A stretch of 64,000 nt of DNA from contig NC_056044.1 in NCBI RefSeq assembly GCF_004379255.2, positions 6,798,001 through 6,862,000 on the forward strand, given 5' to 3'. The position numbers were made by a program, and so were the translations under genes. This DNA comes from Salvia splendens (Eukaryota; Streptophyta; Magnoliopsida; Lamiales; Lamiaceae). The stretch's first letter is position 1. The number at the start of each line of letters is the position of its first letter. The notes under the pieces were generated by a model. That model was not told where the DNA came from. It ran no database searches and saw only the letters and a list, made by a program, of their open reading frames with translations. Positions 1-11,271 of this stretch are shown piece by piece.

Positions 1-183
1 AGCAACACACTTATATTGGCTGACCGCAATATAGATTTTGGCACAAATCAAGAAGAATACACTCATCAATAAGAGTAACAAACACAAAATTTGCAGATTC
101 ATCTGTTATATAAGTCTCAGCAGTCAACTGGGAAACAAGACAGAGAAAATGGAAACAAGTGATCAAAACATAAATCTCCGACT

Positions 184-1447
184 TCATTCCTCCGTGGCAA
201 TGGCTCCCTTCTCACTGACATAGATACCGTCAAGGAACTTCCTGATATCCTTGTTCTTGACATGGCATTTCTGTCCAACAAACAAAAGGAGTGTTAAGGA
301 CAGAAAATAAAGCTTGGATTTAATCTTTCATAGCTATGCAACTCAATATTGACAATAAAACAAAAACTATAAAGAGCTTTTGGTAGGTTCATTACCTGGT
401 TTATCAAGGCACAAGACCTAGAAACGAGCTCAATGTCATTCCCCTCCAACACCAACTCGTCCTTGACCTTCTCTGATCGCACAATCGACACTCCCTCAAG
501 CATATCAACCTTCCTCACCTATTGTAGGATGAATTGCAAATCATCAACAGAGCACAAGTTAAAGAAACAACTATGCCATTCGACAGCCCAACCAAACAAG
601 GAATTTAAACATAAAGAAGCTAATTTATGCACATTATCTCATCAACTACCCTTACTAATGATATCAACATTAAAACATTAGTCAAATTCAAAACGATAGC
701 TTTTGTGCAAACATAAAGGAATACATGTGGCATGTTCACAGAATTATATTCTCTTACTATTTCTCATTTGAATCACATTTGACAATAAGCAAATTAAACC
801 ACCAATAAATGTAGAGTTCCAACTTAAAATAAAATTCAGAAACACATACAAGCAGCTTGAACAAATTACATGAAATACAAATTACTCCTATAATAGTAAA
901 AAATTGCAAATAGCGATTAAATAATAAAAATATAGCAGTGAGAAAATGAATCAAATTGCAAATAGCAGATTAATATACAGAAACTAATAAAAATCAATCA
1001 AGTAAATCAATGAGCAAACTAATTAAATTATAAACACGCTAAACAAAACGCGGAAATACACAAATTTTATACCTTCTTCTCCCCGAGAAAGTTTCGGATC
1101 TCGATAGCGGTTCCATTGTTAGTGATTGAAGCGTTGATAGGGAAATGAGCGTACACGAATCTCATCTTGTAGCGGTAACCCTTGGTTACGCCGTTGATTA
1201 GGTTGTTGACGTGGCTGAGCGCCGTACGGATGGAGGCGGTGGTTTTCCTGCTTCCAAACCAGGCGTCGATCTTAAGCTTCTTCTTCCCGGTCTCCTCGTC
1301 GGTGATGAGCTGGAAATCGAGATTTAGATGCTTGAAATTCTTTGAGAGCGTTCCCCTCGGGCCTTCGACTTCGATGACCTTCGCCTTGACCTTGATCTTG
1401 ATGCCGTCGGGAATGTCCATGGTGTCGGAGGACAAAATCGTCTTCAT
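184..1447 (-). CDS. RPL9: 60S ribosomal protein L9 (uL6), complete, three exons
   Basis: This gene codes for the cytosolic large-subunit ribosomal protein uL6. Exons on the minus strand are 1447-1073, 518-396 and 270-184, giving 194 aa, the usual length of plant RPL9. The ATG at 1447 opens [15 protein letters not shown], the typical RPL9 start. Exon 1 also holds [11 protein letters not shown] and [19 protein letters not shown], and the end of exon 1 gives [11 protein letters not shown]. Exon 2 reads VRKVDMLEG and [19 protein letters not shown]. Exon 3 reads [22 protein letters not shown] and ends at a TGA at 186-184. All introns are GT-AG and all junctions are in phase 0. No frame breaks are seen, so the gene should be functional. 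A typical ribosomal-protein promoter lies upstream. Confidence 0.96.
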
Positions 1448-1527
1448 TTTGTGAGGTGAAGTGTTTGGCTGCTCTGTAGAGAAAGGGAAGAAGGTTTAGA
1501 GCAAATGGGCAAAATCGAGGAGAAACA

Positions 1528-1587
1528 TATTTATATTAGAAGAAGAAAGAATGATGGGATCGTAAAACCCTAGTTCATTTTGGGCTT
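1528..1587 (-). promoter_or_regulatory. RPL9 core promoter: TATA box, telo-box and TGGGCT motif
   Basis: Upstream of the RPL9 start, read on the plus strand, there is tatttata at 1528-1535 (TATAAATA on the gene strand), AAACCCTA at 1565-1572 and TGGGCT at 1581-1586. The telo-box AAACCCTA and TGGGCY (site II-like) motifs are known to co-occur in promoters of plant translation genes. Their placement within about 150 bp of the ATG is seen; their function is inferred. Confidence 0.55.
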
Positions 1588-1795
1588 TGTTATCAGGCTT
1601 TTAGTTAAGTGCTGTTAAACTATTATTCTGATGGATCCATATGTAATTTTGCCGTTTGTACTCTATTGGGCCTAGTATGACCCAATAATATTATTTACTC
1701 TTCACTATTGAGATCATTTAAATGTACGGTGTATATATAAGAATGGCTAATTCTTTTCATACTCCATTATACTCATTATAGTTTTTTTATAAATA

Positions 1796-1974
1796 CTCCC
1801 TCCGTCCCGTGTTACTTGAACGTTTCCTTTTCGGCACGGAGATTAAGGAATGAGTGATAGACAAAGTCAAATATTACGGCTGTAGGTGATAATTTTTACT
1901 AAAAATGGAAAGAGTGCAAATAATTTGGGACGCCTAGAAAGGAAATACGTGCAAGTAACACGGGACGGAGGGAG
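1796..1974. mobile_element. Stowaway-like MITE, TA target duplication
   Basis: The element begins ctccctccgtcccgtgttac and ends with the inverted copy gtaacacgggacggagggag, flanked by TA on both sides. The CTCCCTCCGTCCC terminus and TA duplication are diagnostic of Stowaway (Tc1/mariner-type) MITEs. It is 179 bp, non-coding, and lies upstream of RPL9. Confidence 0.9.
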
Positions 1975-1976
1975 TA

Positions 1977-2591
1977 CTAAATTTACTCATTATAGCTCTC
2001 ATTTTATAATTTGTGAAAAAGGTGGAGAATGAATATGTACACAACGAATGGGGAGAGACTTCTGTTGTTGGATCGCGTGAATTACTTTTCATTTGGGGAT
2101 TGTTGATTATATGATTAATTAATAAATTTTTATTAATTAAAACTATCTTGAATAAGATACGGGTTATTAGAGCCTAAAATTACAGAACTATCATTAGTTT
2201 TTTGTGAACATTGGAGTTGGTATTTAGTATCACGAACTTAGACCATTTCGGTTATGTAGAATATTTCAGTATAATTATGTGTTTTGCAGGTATTGTGTAT
2301 AGCCAATATAACCACCTAATAACCGATTTTTAATTTCAGTATAATCTCTTCTCTTCCGCTCATTGATCACCCCGTCATCGCACCTTCCGCCCTCCACCCT
2401 ACCGACACCTCCACACACGGAAGCAAATCTAAGAATCTAATGTTCATGACACAAAGTTCCATACATATAAACAACGAATCTTGTTAGATTGCAATTATCG
2501 AAAATAAATTTTAATTGTTAATACCATTAAATTGGTATCTTGTAGTATAATGCTAATTCTTCAAAATATTCACATGCATATAACAAGTACT
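1977..2591. other. AT-rich intergenic DNA, no gene seen
   Basis: This stretch lies between the Stowaway MITE and the Copia insertion. I see no open frame with recognisable content, no terminal repeats and no RNA gene. Confidence 0.5.
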
Positions 2592-2596
2592 AATTC

Positions 2597-2928
2597 TGTA
2601 ATGCGATCAAACAATGAATAATGAACACAGCCTTTTACGTGGTTCGATCCAATTGATCTACGTCCACGGGAGAACTCTAGTGTTTAGTATTAATGAATGA
2701 AACCGAGAGTTACAAATACAAGGCAACAACGAATCTACACACTTTACACAACATCAACTCGAGTTTACAATGCTAAATCTCGGTAGCAAATGAAACTAAC
2801 CGATGCTAAGAACATCAATGATCGAGCTCTTTTCCAATCGACACATCAACTCCACGTACACCCTCAAGCATAACAACCAACTTAACTAACTTGTTGTACT
2901 TGATGTTGTGAGACGCATCCGGTTAACA
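2597..2928 (-). repeat. 3' LTR of Copia-A, with internal deletions
   Basis: This copy is 332 bp against 520 bp for the partner LTR. It lacks a block of about 165 bp that the other LTR carries between two tcaa tetranucleotides, and a short block near 2611. Both edges of the large deletion show tcaa, which suggests loss by recombination between short repeats. Confidence 0.88.
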
Positions 2929-4302
2929 ACTCTCCACCTCGTTTCCAACATAAACACCTACTGTCATAATTCTCCAACTCCCCACTTCCTTATCTCTTCA
3001 CAATGTTCACCAACTCCAAGTAGTAAGCAAACTTGGAGGCTGGTATCACCTTGGTCAAAGCATCGGCTGGATTGTGTTCAGTGGCTATCTTCTTTATCTC
3101 TACCACACCCTTCTTGATTTCATCACGAATGAAATGCAATCGCACATCTATGTGCTTGCTCCTATCATGAAACGCCTGATGTTTAGATAAGCAGGTAGCA
3201 CTGCTGCTGTCACAATTCACTACAACTTTCTCTTGTCTTTCACCTAAGTCTCCCAACATTCCCTTGAGCCAGAAGCTCTCCTTCACTGCATCTGTAAGAT
3301 CAATGTACTCAGCTTCTGTCGTAGATAAAAGCCACTACAGATTGTAGATTGGATTTCCAAGTCACTGCAGAGCCAAACATGGTAAAGATATACCCTGTCC
3401 GTGATTTTCTATTGTCCTTGTTGGAGGCATAATCTGAATCACAGAACCCCTCAAGAATGTCCCTAGTCTCATCTCCAAAACCTTTGTACATGATCCCATA
3501 CTCTGAGCTTCCTCTCAAGTATCTCAACATCCATTTAAGAGCCTGCCAATGGACCTTGCCTGGATTGCTCATGTATCTGCTTGTGAGGCTCACAGCATGA
3601 GCCAAATCTGGTCTAGTGCATATCATCACATACATCACACTTCCAATTGTGTTAGCATATGGGATGCTCTTCATCTCAATCTGTTCTTCCTCAGATTTTA
3701 GCCCTTGACTTCACACAATTGAAACTGCTGCCCCAATGGTGTTGAAACATTTCTAGATTCACTCATTTGGTACTTCTTGATCAGCTTTTCAATATAATGT
3801 TGCTGACTCAGCCACAGTACCCTTCTCTTTCTGTCTCTTATGATATCAATGCCCAAAATTCTCTTAGCTTCTCCCAAATCTTTCATTTCAAATCTGCATT
3901 TGAGATCATGCTTCACTTTCTGTATTTCATTGATATCTAATCCAGTGACTAACATATCATCCACATACAAGAGTAAGAATGCTACTAATCTTCCATCCTT
4001 CTTCTTCATGTACACGCAACTATCATACTTGGAACTTTCAAAACCAATCTTCTTCATGTGTTGATCAAACTGCAGATTCCATTGCCTGCTGGATTGCTTT
4101 AGGCCATATATGCTCCTTTAAGCAAACACACTTTATCTTCATCTCCTGGCCTCAAAAACCCCTTTGGTTGTTCCATGAATATACTCTCTTCAAGCTCACC
4201 AAGTAGGAATGCTATCTTGACATCCAACTGATGCAGCTCCCAGTAATTCTGTGCAACCAATGCCATGAGCATTCTTATGGAGTTGTGCTTCACTACTGGG
4301 GA
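2929..4302 (-). pseudogene. Copia-A RT (second half) and RNase H, broken
   Basis: On the minus strand this stretch holds the catalytic half of the Copia reverse transcriptase and the RNase H. RT motifs include LDVKIAFLLGELEE (near 4220) and LLLYVDDMLVTG (near 3970). RNase H shows GFCDSDYASNKDNRKSRTGY (near 3420), then SKHIDVRLHFIRDEI and NPADALTK (near 3130-3050). Stops and frameshifts at about 4098, 3697 and 3300 divide it into four pieces. It continues directly from the RT start at 14601 once the nested Gypsy is removed. Confidence 0.9.
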
Positions 4303-4307
4303 GAAGA

Positions 4308-4954
4308 TGATACGGTATCAACAGCGGGCCAGGTCATGGAGACGCCAGAGGATGAGCCGCGAGCGCAGGTCATGGAGACGCCGGAGGATGAGCCGCGAGC
4401 GCAGGTCATGGAGACGCCGGAGGATGAACCTCGAGCGCCGGAGGTGGCACCCGACTTCGTGACAGCAGAGCCCACGGAGCTACCAGCGGAGACCCTTACG
4501 TTCCACGGTCGACCCAGGAGACAGCCCAAGCCGGTGACATGCTACGGAGACTTCGTGTCACGCTAAGAGTTCGAACGAGACCGGATATTTTCTTTAATTC
4601 GTTTAGATTACTAGTTCTATTTTTTTATGTTTATTTTCAGTTAATTTGTTTAATTAGGAATATTTTTATTTTTTAGTCGAGCCCAATAAGCTCCTTTCTG
4701 GGTTTTCTTGTTGATTCTTTCTCGGATCGCAAAAGAGAGTCGAATCATCTAGGGTCCTTAGACTATAAAAAGGAGTATGTTATGAATTAATGATCAAGAA
4801 ATTAAATATTTTTCCTCAATTTATCGTTTTCTTTAATTTCCGCAAAACCCTAGTTGGAGCTGATCTCGGGGAGAGCCTGGGACGTCCGTTTTATCCTTTC
4901 TTCGATCGACGCTTATCGTCGGCAAATCAGCGTTAGGGGAGAAAGCCCTTAACA
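4308..4954 (+). repeat. 5' LTR of Gypsy-B
   Basis: This LTR is 647 bp and the 3' copy is 577 bp. The length difference is explained by two extra copies of a 36-bp unit (4330-4437). The LTR contains the pol C-terminal coding tail, ending with YGDFVSR and a stop at 4566. Confidence 0.93.
4330..4437 (+). repeat. 36-bp tandem repeat, three copies, inside the LTR
   Basis: Copies start at 4330, 4366 and 4402, each beginning caggtcatggagacgcc. The unit is 36 bp, a multiple of three, so it encodes 12 residues (QVMETPEDEPRA) without breaking the frame. The 3' LTR has only one copy, so the expansion happened in this LTR after insertion or during reverse transcription. Confidence 0.9.
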
Positions 4955-4978
4955 ACTGGTGCTTCCATTGTTGAACTA

Positions 4979-5357
4979 ATGTCGGATAGTCAATCATTCG
5001 TAGGTCGCACGGAACCGATGTGTTCCCTACTGGTGGTTACAGACCCGGTGATATCGCTGGCTGTGGAGTCGCCCTCCCTTGACCCGATTAAGGTGATGTT
5101 CGAGCATATGTTGGCGGGTTTGGCTAGATTGGAGAATCGGATGGATGACTACGACCGCGGGCCGCCCTCGCGCCACACGCTGCGTCCCGATCCGGAACCG
5201 CCGCACAGTCGCGCGCCACCGCGATCACTGGAGAGACTCCTCTGCCGTTCAATCCACCCTTCGCTGCGGTATCGGTTGCTACGACACACGTGCCGACGTC
5301 CGCGATTGCGTTGGGCCGTCCTGACGGGTTCTGCGTAAACCCTAATTTCCTGACAGG
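4979..5357 (+). pseudogene. Gypsy-B gag, N-terminal part
   Basis: The ATG at 4979 lies shortly after the 5' LTR and opens MSDSQSFVGRTEPM. A helical stretch (MFEHMLAGLARLENRMDDYD) is typical of plant Gypsy gag N-termini. The frame drifts into low-similarity sequence and stops at 5338. The hAT MITE at 5366 then interrupts the gene, and gag resumes after 6646. Confidence 0.7.
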
Positions 5358-5365
5358 CGCGCCAC

Positions 5366-5897
5366 TAGGGGTGGCAAATCGTGCGTGTCGGGTCGTTATC
5401 GTGTCGACACGATAACGACACGATAACGACACGAACACGATAACAACAAACACGAACACGACCCGTTAAGAAAACCTCAAACACGAACACGAACACGATA
5501 CGAAACCCTCAGACACGAACACGACACGAACCCATTAACGACACGAACCAATTCGGGTCAACACGACACGATAACAACACGTACACGAGATGACACGATA
5601 ACGACTCGATAACAACACGACCTGATAACGGTTAAACCTATTAAAAATGAAAATAATAAGAATTAATAATATTAAAATATTATTTGTTAACGGATAACAC
5701 GAACACGACACGGACACGTATTGTTAACGGATAACACGAACCCGACACGAACACGATACGAACACGACACGAAATTTTCGTGTCCTTAACGGGTCGACCC
5801 GATAAGGACACGAACCCAATAAGCTCTGACCCAAACCCATTATTTTCGTGCCGGTTCGTGTCGTGTTATCGTGTCGTGTCAAAAATTGCCCGCCCTA
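5366..5897. mobile_element. hAT-type MITE in Gypsy-B gag (TSD CGCGCCAC)
   Basis: The 8-bp duplication CGCGCCAC lies at 5358-5365 and 5898-5905. Termini are taggggtggcaa on the left and, inverted, tagggcgggcaa on the right. Eight-bp duplications with TAGGGGTGG ends fit hAT MITEs. The 532-bp interior is made mostly of degenerate repeats of acacgaacacgataac-like units in both orientations, and has no transposase. Confidence 0.9.
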
Positions 5898-5945
5898 CGC
5901 GCCACGATTTGGGTTCGCACAACAGCCTTCGACGTGGGACTTGCC

Positions 5946-6380
5946 TAGGGGTGGGTCGGTACGGTATACCGTACCGACCGTGCCATACCGTATACCGTAC
6001 CAGAAATTACGGTATGTCAAAATTCCATACCGATACCGTAAATATACCAGAAATTCGGTATAATAATTTTTGATACCGTTACCATACCGTAATAACGGTA
6101 TGCGGTATGATAACGGTATAACGAAAAAAACCTATTATATCCAAAATATTTATAAATGTAATATATATTACATTTAAAATTTTTTTATTTTATTTAGTAT
6201 AATATATATATATATATATATAAATGTAATATACATTTTTTTTAAAATTAATATAATATATATCCAAAATATTACATTTAATTTTTTTAAATTTTAGAGA
6301 ATTCTATTTTTTAAATTTTTTAAAATATAATATATATGTAAATGTAATATATATTATAACATATTTAATATTAATATTAA

Positions 6381-6419
<39 letters not shown>

Positions 6420-6637
6420 ATCTATCGGTATACCGCGGTATACCGAATTTTCGATATATACCGAAGATTCGGTATACCGTGGATTCGGTATACCGCGGTA
6501 TAAAAAATTGATACCGTTACCATACTGAAACACTGCGGTACCGTAAACTGCGGTATACCGAAAAATCGATATTTTCGATATTTTTCCGGTACGGTAAGTC
6601 CGGTATTTCGGTATTTCAGTATAATTTCCCACCCCTA
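5946..6637. mobile_element. second hAT-type MITE in Gypsy-B gag (TSD GACTTGCC)
   Basis: The 8-bp duplication GACTTGCC lies at 5938-5945 and 6638-6645. The ends read taggggtggg and cccaccccta. The 692-bp interior is built from degenerate inverted ggtataccg-type repeats around an AT-rich core with a (TA)n run near 6388-6417. It inserted 48 bp from the first MITE. Confidence 0.92.
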
Positions 6638-6645
6638 GACTTGCC

Positions 6646-8064
6646 GCCTTCTTCGCGAACCCAGCTCTCTTCGTGGGACCTGCTGGTCGCGACGCGATCA
6701 CAACAAGCAGCGCAATGGGGGCGCCTCCCTCCTCGCATACCCCGGCGTCATGGGATCCATGGGGTAACCGTTTCCCCGATCAATTGGGTCTAACCGGGCA
6801 TACATCGTGGGAGACCCCAGGCCAACGACACCATGCCTCTCCGTCGGGCGTGGATAAGCCGTTGGGGCTTACTATGAAACCCCCCCGGTCCGACGGGTCG
6901 AACGTGGTGAGTTGGATCTCGAGGGTCCAATTTTATTTCGATCACTTCTCGTTACCCGAAGATCACCGCCTACATTATGCGGTCATGCTATTTGATCCTC
7001 CGGTGGCGGAATGGGTATTTAATTACAGAGAGGGAAACCCGACGGCACGATGGAGCGATTTTTTGGATGATGTGCGACGTCGCTTTGACCCCAAGTGCTT
7101 CGTGGATTATTTTGGGGTAATCGCCAAGTTTTGCCAAACGGGGACTTTGGCATATTACAACTCCGAGTTCGACGGCATGCTCAACAGAGTTCGTGGCGTC
7201 CCTGAATACAAGCTTGTGACGTTGTATGTCGAAGGATTGTTGCAACCGGTTCGCAACCAGGTCAAATTTCAATACCCTCCTTCGGTGGCGGTCGCTATGG
7301 CATTGGAAGTAGAGTTTGATGTGACACTTGAGCGACCGCCGGACCAGCATTCGTCTCAGCATCGACAATGGCAGCCTAGGGTTGTGCGCCAGCAACCAGG
7401 GCCGCCCAGTGCCATTCCAACCACATCACAACCGGTGGCACACCAGTCGGACCGGTCAGGCCCTCCGAAGGGCGGCGATTATGCGGGTATTCCTGTGATT
7501 CGTTTATCTGCGGCGGAACGTACAAAGAAAGGTCTTTGTTGGTACTGTCCGGAGAAGTGGTCACCCGGACACGTGTGTAATAAGATATTTTTGGCGTACA
7601 TGGGTGTTGAAGATGAGGAGTCAGGCCAACCGGACGAGGAGCAGTCGCCGGAGGAGTTGATCACCACCGATTTGTCTCATATTTATGCTATGGGTGGCAC
7701 GGCGCGTGCGGGTTCCATGATTCTACAGGGGTATATTGGGTCCGAGCAGGTCCAGGTGTTGGTCGATACGGGTAGCTTGCACGATTTTCTCCATCCTATG
7801 GTGGCCGAGAAGTTGAAGTTGCCCCTTTCGGCTATACACCCATTCAGAGTGTATTTCGGGAATGGAGCGTCATTGATATGTTCGTTCGCAAACATAGCCA
7901 CTAAACTTCAGATTCAACATGAAGTGTTCACTATCACGCTTCATATCTTGCCTATGCACGGCCCTGACGTGGTGCTCGGATTGGATTGGTTGCATTCACT
8001 ACAGAGGGTGACAAACGATTTCGTGGCAGGTACGATCGGATTCCTCCGTTCCCCGTTTGCCTGA
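6646..8064 (+). pseudogene. Gypsy-B gag, zinc knuckle and aspartic protease
   Basis: One open frame runs to 8064. It holds the retrotransposon gag domain (DHFSLPEDHRLHYAVMLFD and WSDFLDDVRRRFDP, about residues 90-150 of this frame), a CCHC-like knuckle (CWYCPEKWSPGHVC), and an aspartic protease with the active-site DTGS followed by VVLGLDWL. The N-terminus is separated from it by the two MITEs, and the frame does not join the start at 4979. The following RT lies in another frame, so no full polyprotein can be made. Confidence 0.88.
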
Positions 8065-8090
8065 AAGTTGTCCAGGCAAAACCGTGAGAG

Positions 8091-8633
8091 GTGTCTCTCC
8101 GTTCAGCGTCGCTTTTTTTGTTGCACGCGTCCGACGCCTACGTGTTTGAACTAGTGCAGTTGCCAGCGGCATCGGATGTCTCGGTGAATGAAGTCATATC
8201 TCCAGGGGATCTCCCTGCATCGATTGTTGGGGTACTAGAGAACAACCGTACGGTCTTCCAGGTACCGAAAGGCATGCCACCTGCACGTACCTTTGACCAC
8301 AGTATCCACCTCCTGCCCAACTCGAAACCCGTGAGTGTCCGCCCCTACCGTTACCCCTACTTCCAAAAGACGGAGATCGAGCGACAGGTTAGGGAAATGC
8401 TTGAAGCAGGTATTATCCGGCGCAGTCACAACCCATTTTCATCCCCGGTGCTTCTCATCAGAAAGAAGGATGGCTCGTTCCGATTTTGTATCGATTACAG
8501 GGCCTTTAATTCTGCCACAGTGCCAGATCACTTTCCAATCCTCACAACAGATCAGTTATTCGATGAACTTGGGGCAGCCCGTGTCTTCACCAAATTGGAT
8601 CTCAGGGCAGGGTACCATCAGATCAGGATGCAT
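8091..8633 (+). pseudogene. Gypsy-B reverse transcriptase, N-terminal part only
   Basis: Typical Gypsy RT sequence is visible: a PVSVRPYRYP segment, then IRRSHNPFSSPVLLIRKKDG, FCIDYRAFN and FTKLDLRAGYHQIRM. The similarity ends abruptly at about 8633, before the YVDD catalytic motif, where the truncated third LTR element begins. RT catalytic core, RNase H and most of integrase are missing. Confidence 0.9.
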
Positions 8634-9905
8634 TTGATTTTGTTTCTATGACACTGTAAACAGCTTTCGGCTTTCTTTAATTTTTGTTTTTGATCGTTTT
8701 CTTTTGTCCAGGCATGACTTCTTATCTAAGGTGTTTTTCAATGTTGAAAAAAATCAAGGCTGAAGTGGAGAAGGAAAGCTCTCCGATTACATGTGGCTGA
8801 AAGAATGCATATGGGGCCAGGGAGTTTTCTTGTTCTTTCAATTTTATGATTAATGGTTGCATATATGATCCTTGGATACTTTAGAAGATCATTTTGTAAA
8901 TACTTTTAGTCGACTTTTAATTCTTGTAATTAGTTTTCAAAGAAAAAATCCAAAAACTTTTAAAAATAAAAATAATAAAAAAAATTATAAAATAAAAAAA
9001 TTAAAAAAATAGAAAATTGCAAAAAAGATTTTTAGTTTTTTAAATCCCTTTTTCTAATTAAATTTGTTTAAAAAAATTTATTTTGAAAAAAAATTAGGGA
9101 TAATTCGGAGTTACGCGTAATGGAAGAAACTCCACCACGCATGCACCTTTTTATTGCCTAGCGGGTCAGTTTGTTAAGTACTCTTCGGGAATCTGCTGGG
9201 TCAGGTAGATAGGAAGAAATTTGAAAATTTTTTGGACTGAACCAGTATACTCCCAAGAATACTTTAGCCAAAGTTGTACATAGTGTGAATATTTTTTTCT
9301 GAAATTCCTTATTAAAATCCAAACAAAGAAAAAAAATTAATCCCAAAAATATTTTCAAAATTCTAAGTAAATCTGGGAAAGAAGTTTATAAATGAAAAAA
9401 AAAATTCTTTTGGATCTTACGTCCACTTGACCAGTTTGCTTAAGAATTTCAAGTTTTAGTTTCGTATGTCAGGAAGAGAGTACAAGGGACCTCCAATGAA
9501 TTCCAATGATGAAGCTCTCCATTCAGGAAATAAGGAAGACGACTACCTGACCCAGTAGAATGGCAAGTCAGAAACAGGGGAAACAGAGGATTTCGCCCAG
9601 CAGGGGGTGGCCAAATCTGCTCTACAAACTCTAGAACTGTCGATGTTGATGTACCAACAAGAGAGCAAGGAATCCACAAAGAAGATGCAACCCCTATGAC
9701 CAGCAAGAGGACCAAGAAGGCAAGCACCACCAGCACCCCAGGAAGGCTGACTCCAAAAGGAGCTAGAAGCAAAATTGAACCACCCCAAATGACCAAGTAA
9801 TTTTAATTTTTCAGTTTTTGTTTTTTTAAGATGTCTGCTATGCATGTTGTGTTTCTGTTATCGTGCATGCTTCGTTGTGTCTGTATATATGTATGTTTTG
9901 TGTGC

Positions 9906-10115
9906 CTTCTCCCACTTAGCCCAATTCTTGGTCTAAGTGTGAGAAGTTTTTGTTAATATAGCATGTGTTTGTTATTTGTGTTTTCTGTGTGTATCTTCTC
10001 CCACTTAGCCCATTGATTGGCCTAAGTGTGAGAAGATTGTTGTGTATATACGTTCTGTTAGTTGATGTTTGTGTCTTCTCCCATTTAGCCCAATTATTGG
10101 TCTAAGTGTGAGAAG
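9906..10115. repeat. three spaced 41-nt hairpins
   Basis: Copies at 9906-9946, 9995-10035 and 10075-10115 each read cttctccca(c/t)ttag, then a short loop region, then ctaagtgtgagaag. The two arms pair over about 14 bp, and the loop ends (ccaa/ttgg) can extend the stem. Spacers between copies differ in sequence. Confidence 0.75.
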
Positions 10116-10325
10116 TTTGTGTTTTCTTTGTGTCTGTGATCTCTGTTTTGTTGTCGCCACTAACTGCCATGTTTTCCACCTCATTCGGAATGCTTGGGGA
10201 CAAGCATGAATGAAGTGGGAGGGGGAGAGCAGTTAGTGCAGTTAGTGTCAAGCATGTAAATAATCTTTAGGTCTAAGAGTCTGTAGTTTTTTTTAGGTTC
10301 TGTGTTTGTGTATGCATAACTGGTA

Positions 10326-11271
10326 CTCCCTCCGTCCCAGAGTATTAGACTCACTTCTTTTGGGCACAAGAATTTAGGAGGTGATGTTTAGTGGTGTAAA
10401 TGAAGTTGGTAATAAAGTAGATTAGGTGATATGTTGTATTTTTATTTTTAAATGTAAAATAAATGGAATAATTAATTTTTTGTATGCATGCATTTAGCTT
10501 ACTGATATTTCAAAGCATATTTCTAATTAACTTTACTCATATTAAAAGTATCCATATTTAATGAATGCTAAATAGGACGTCAAGTTCAAATTGAACATAT
10601 TTCAAACAATATGTATTGCAAACATTAAAATAACCAATGACTAGGAAAAGATCAAAACTAAATTGAAATTTTGATTCACTTTGATTCACATTTAGCGCCT
10701 GATGAAATTTTCAAGTTAAAAAAAGTGGCGCCACTTCTGCCACATATGCTACCTGTTCAATTTTTTCAAATTTTCAGTGAAATCACTACAAGTGGCGCCA
10801 TAGACTAACATAAATACTCCAGTGTGCCAGCAGACCACCACGGCGAGTGATTTTCCTCCGCCTCCGCCACCGCCACTGCCAGCAGACCACCACGGCGAGC
10901 GAGTAAGGGGGCGTCGGGGGGTTAACCCACCCATCATCGCTTGGATTAGGCTCACATATTTCATCGTTGGAAGCCATGGATGCGTGAGTTTGAGAGAAAA
11001 TGTTAGATCTAGGGTTTTTTTTGGAAGAGGCGTGGAGAGAGAATGAGGGATTGAGTCTGGAAGAGAGAGAATACATAAAAATGAAATGATGTTGGTGGGT
11101 TGGGTATCGATTTCCATTCAATTAACATTGGATTAATTAACATTATTTTAATCCTAATTGTAATAAAGGTGTTACTTAAATTCTTTAATTTTTACCATAA
11201 ATAAAAAGTGGTCAAGTATGTTGGGTCACCCCAAAATGGTATACGAGTCTAATATCCTGGGACGGAGGGAG
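10326..11271. mobile_element. long Stowaway-like element with gene-like interior
   Basis: The element is flanked by TA on both sides, with inverted ends ctccctccgtcccag, and similarity continues for about 28 bp to tattagactc. At 946 bp it is much longer than a normal Stowaway MITE. On the minus strand the interior carries a CT-rich leader, aaaccctagatc, and an ATG at 10977 opening MASNDEICEPNPSDDGWVNP, followed by low-complexity sequence with a 24-bp duplication. This could be a captured 5' gene end or a decayed mariner-like element. Confidence 0.8.

Noticed and set aside
4330..4437. Three regular repeats, considered as a CRISPR-like array
   Set aside because: The repeats are contiguous without spacers and lie within a plant LTR coding tail.
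5124..5459. Minus-strand frame over Gypsy-B gag
   Set aside because: Antisense shadow of gag that runs into the hAT MITE.
9449..9845. Minus-strand frames of about 100 codons
   Set aside because: Low-complexity content, two overlapping frames, no motif; they lie in the non-coding 3' region of an LTR element.
10822..11046. Proline-rich plus-strand frame
   Set aside because: A product of a GGT/GGC-type simple repeat and a 24-bp duplication; the minus-strand ATG at 10977 is a better candidate.
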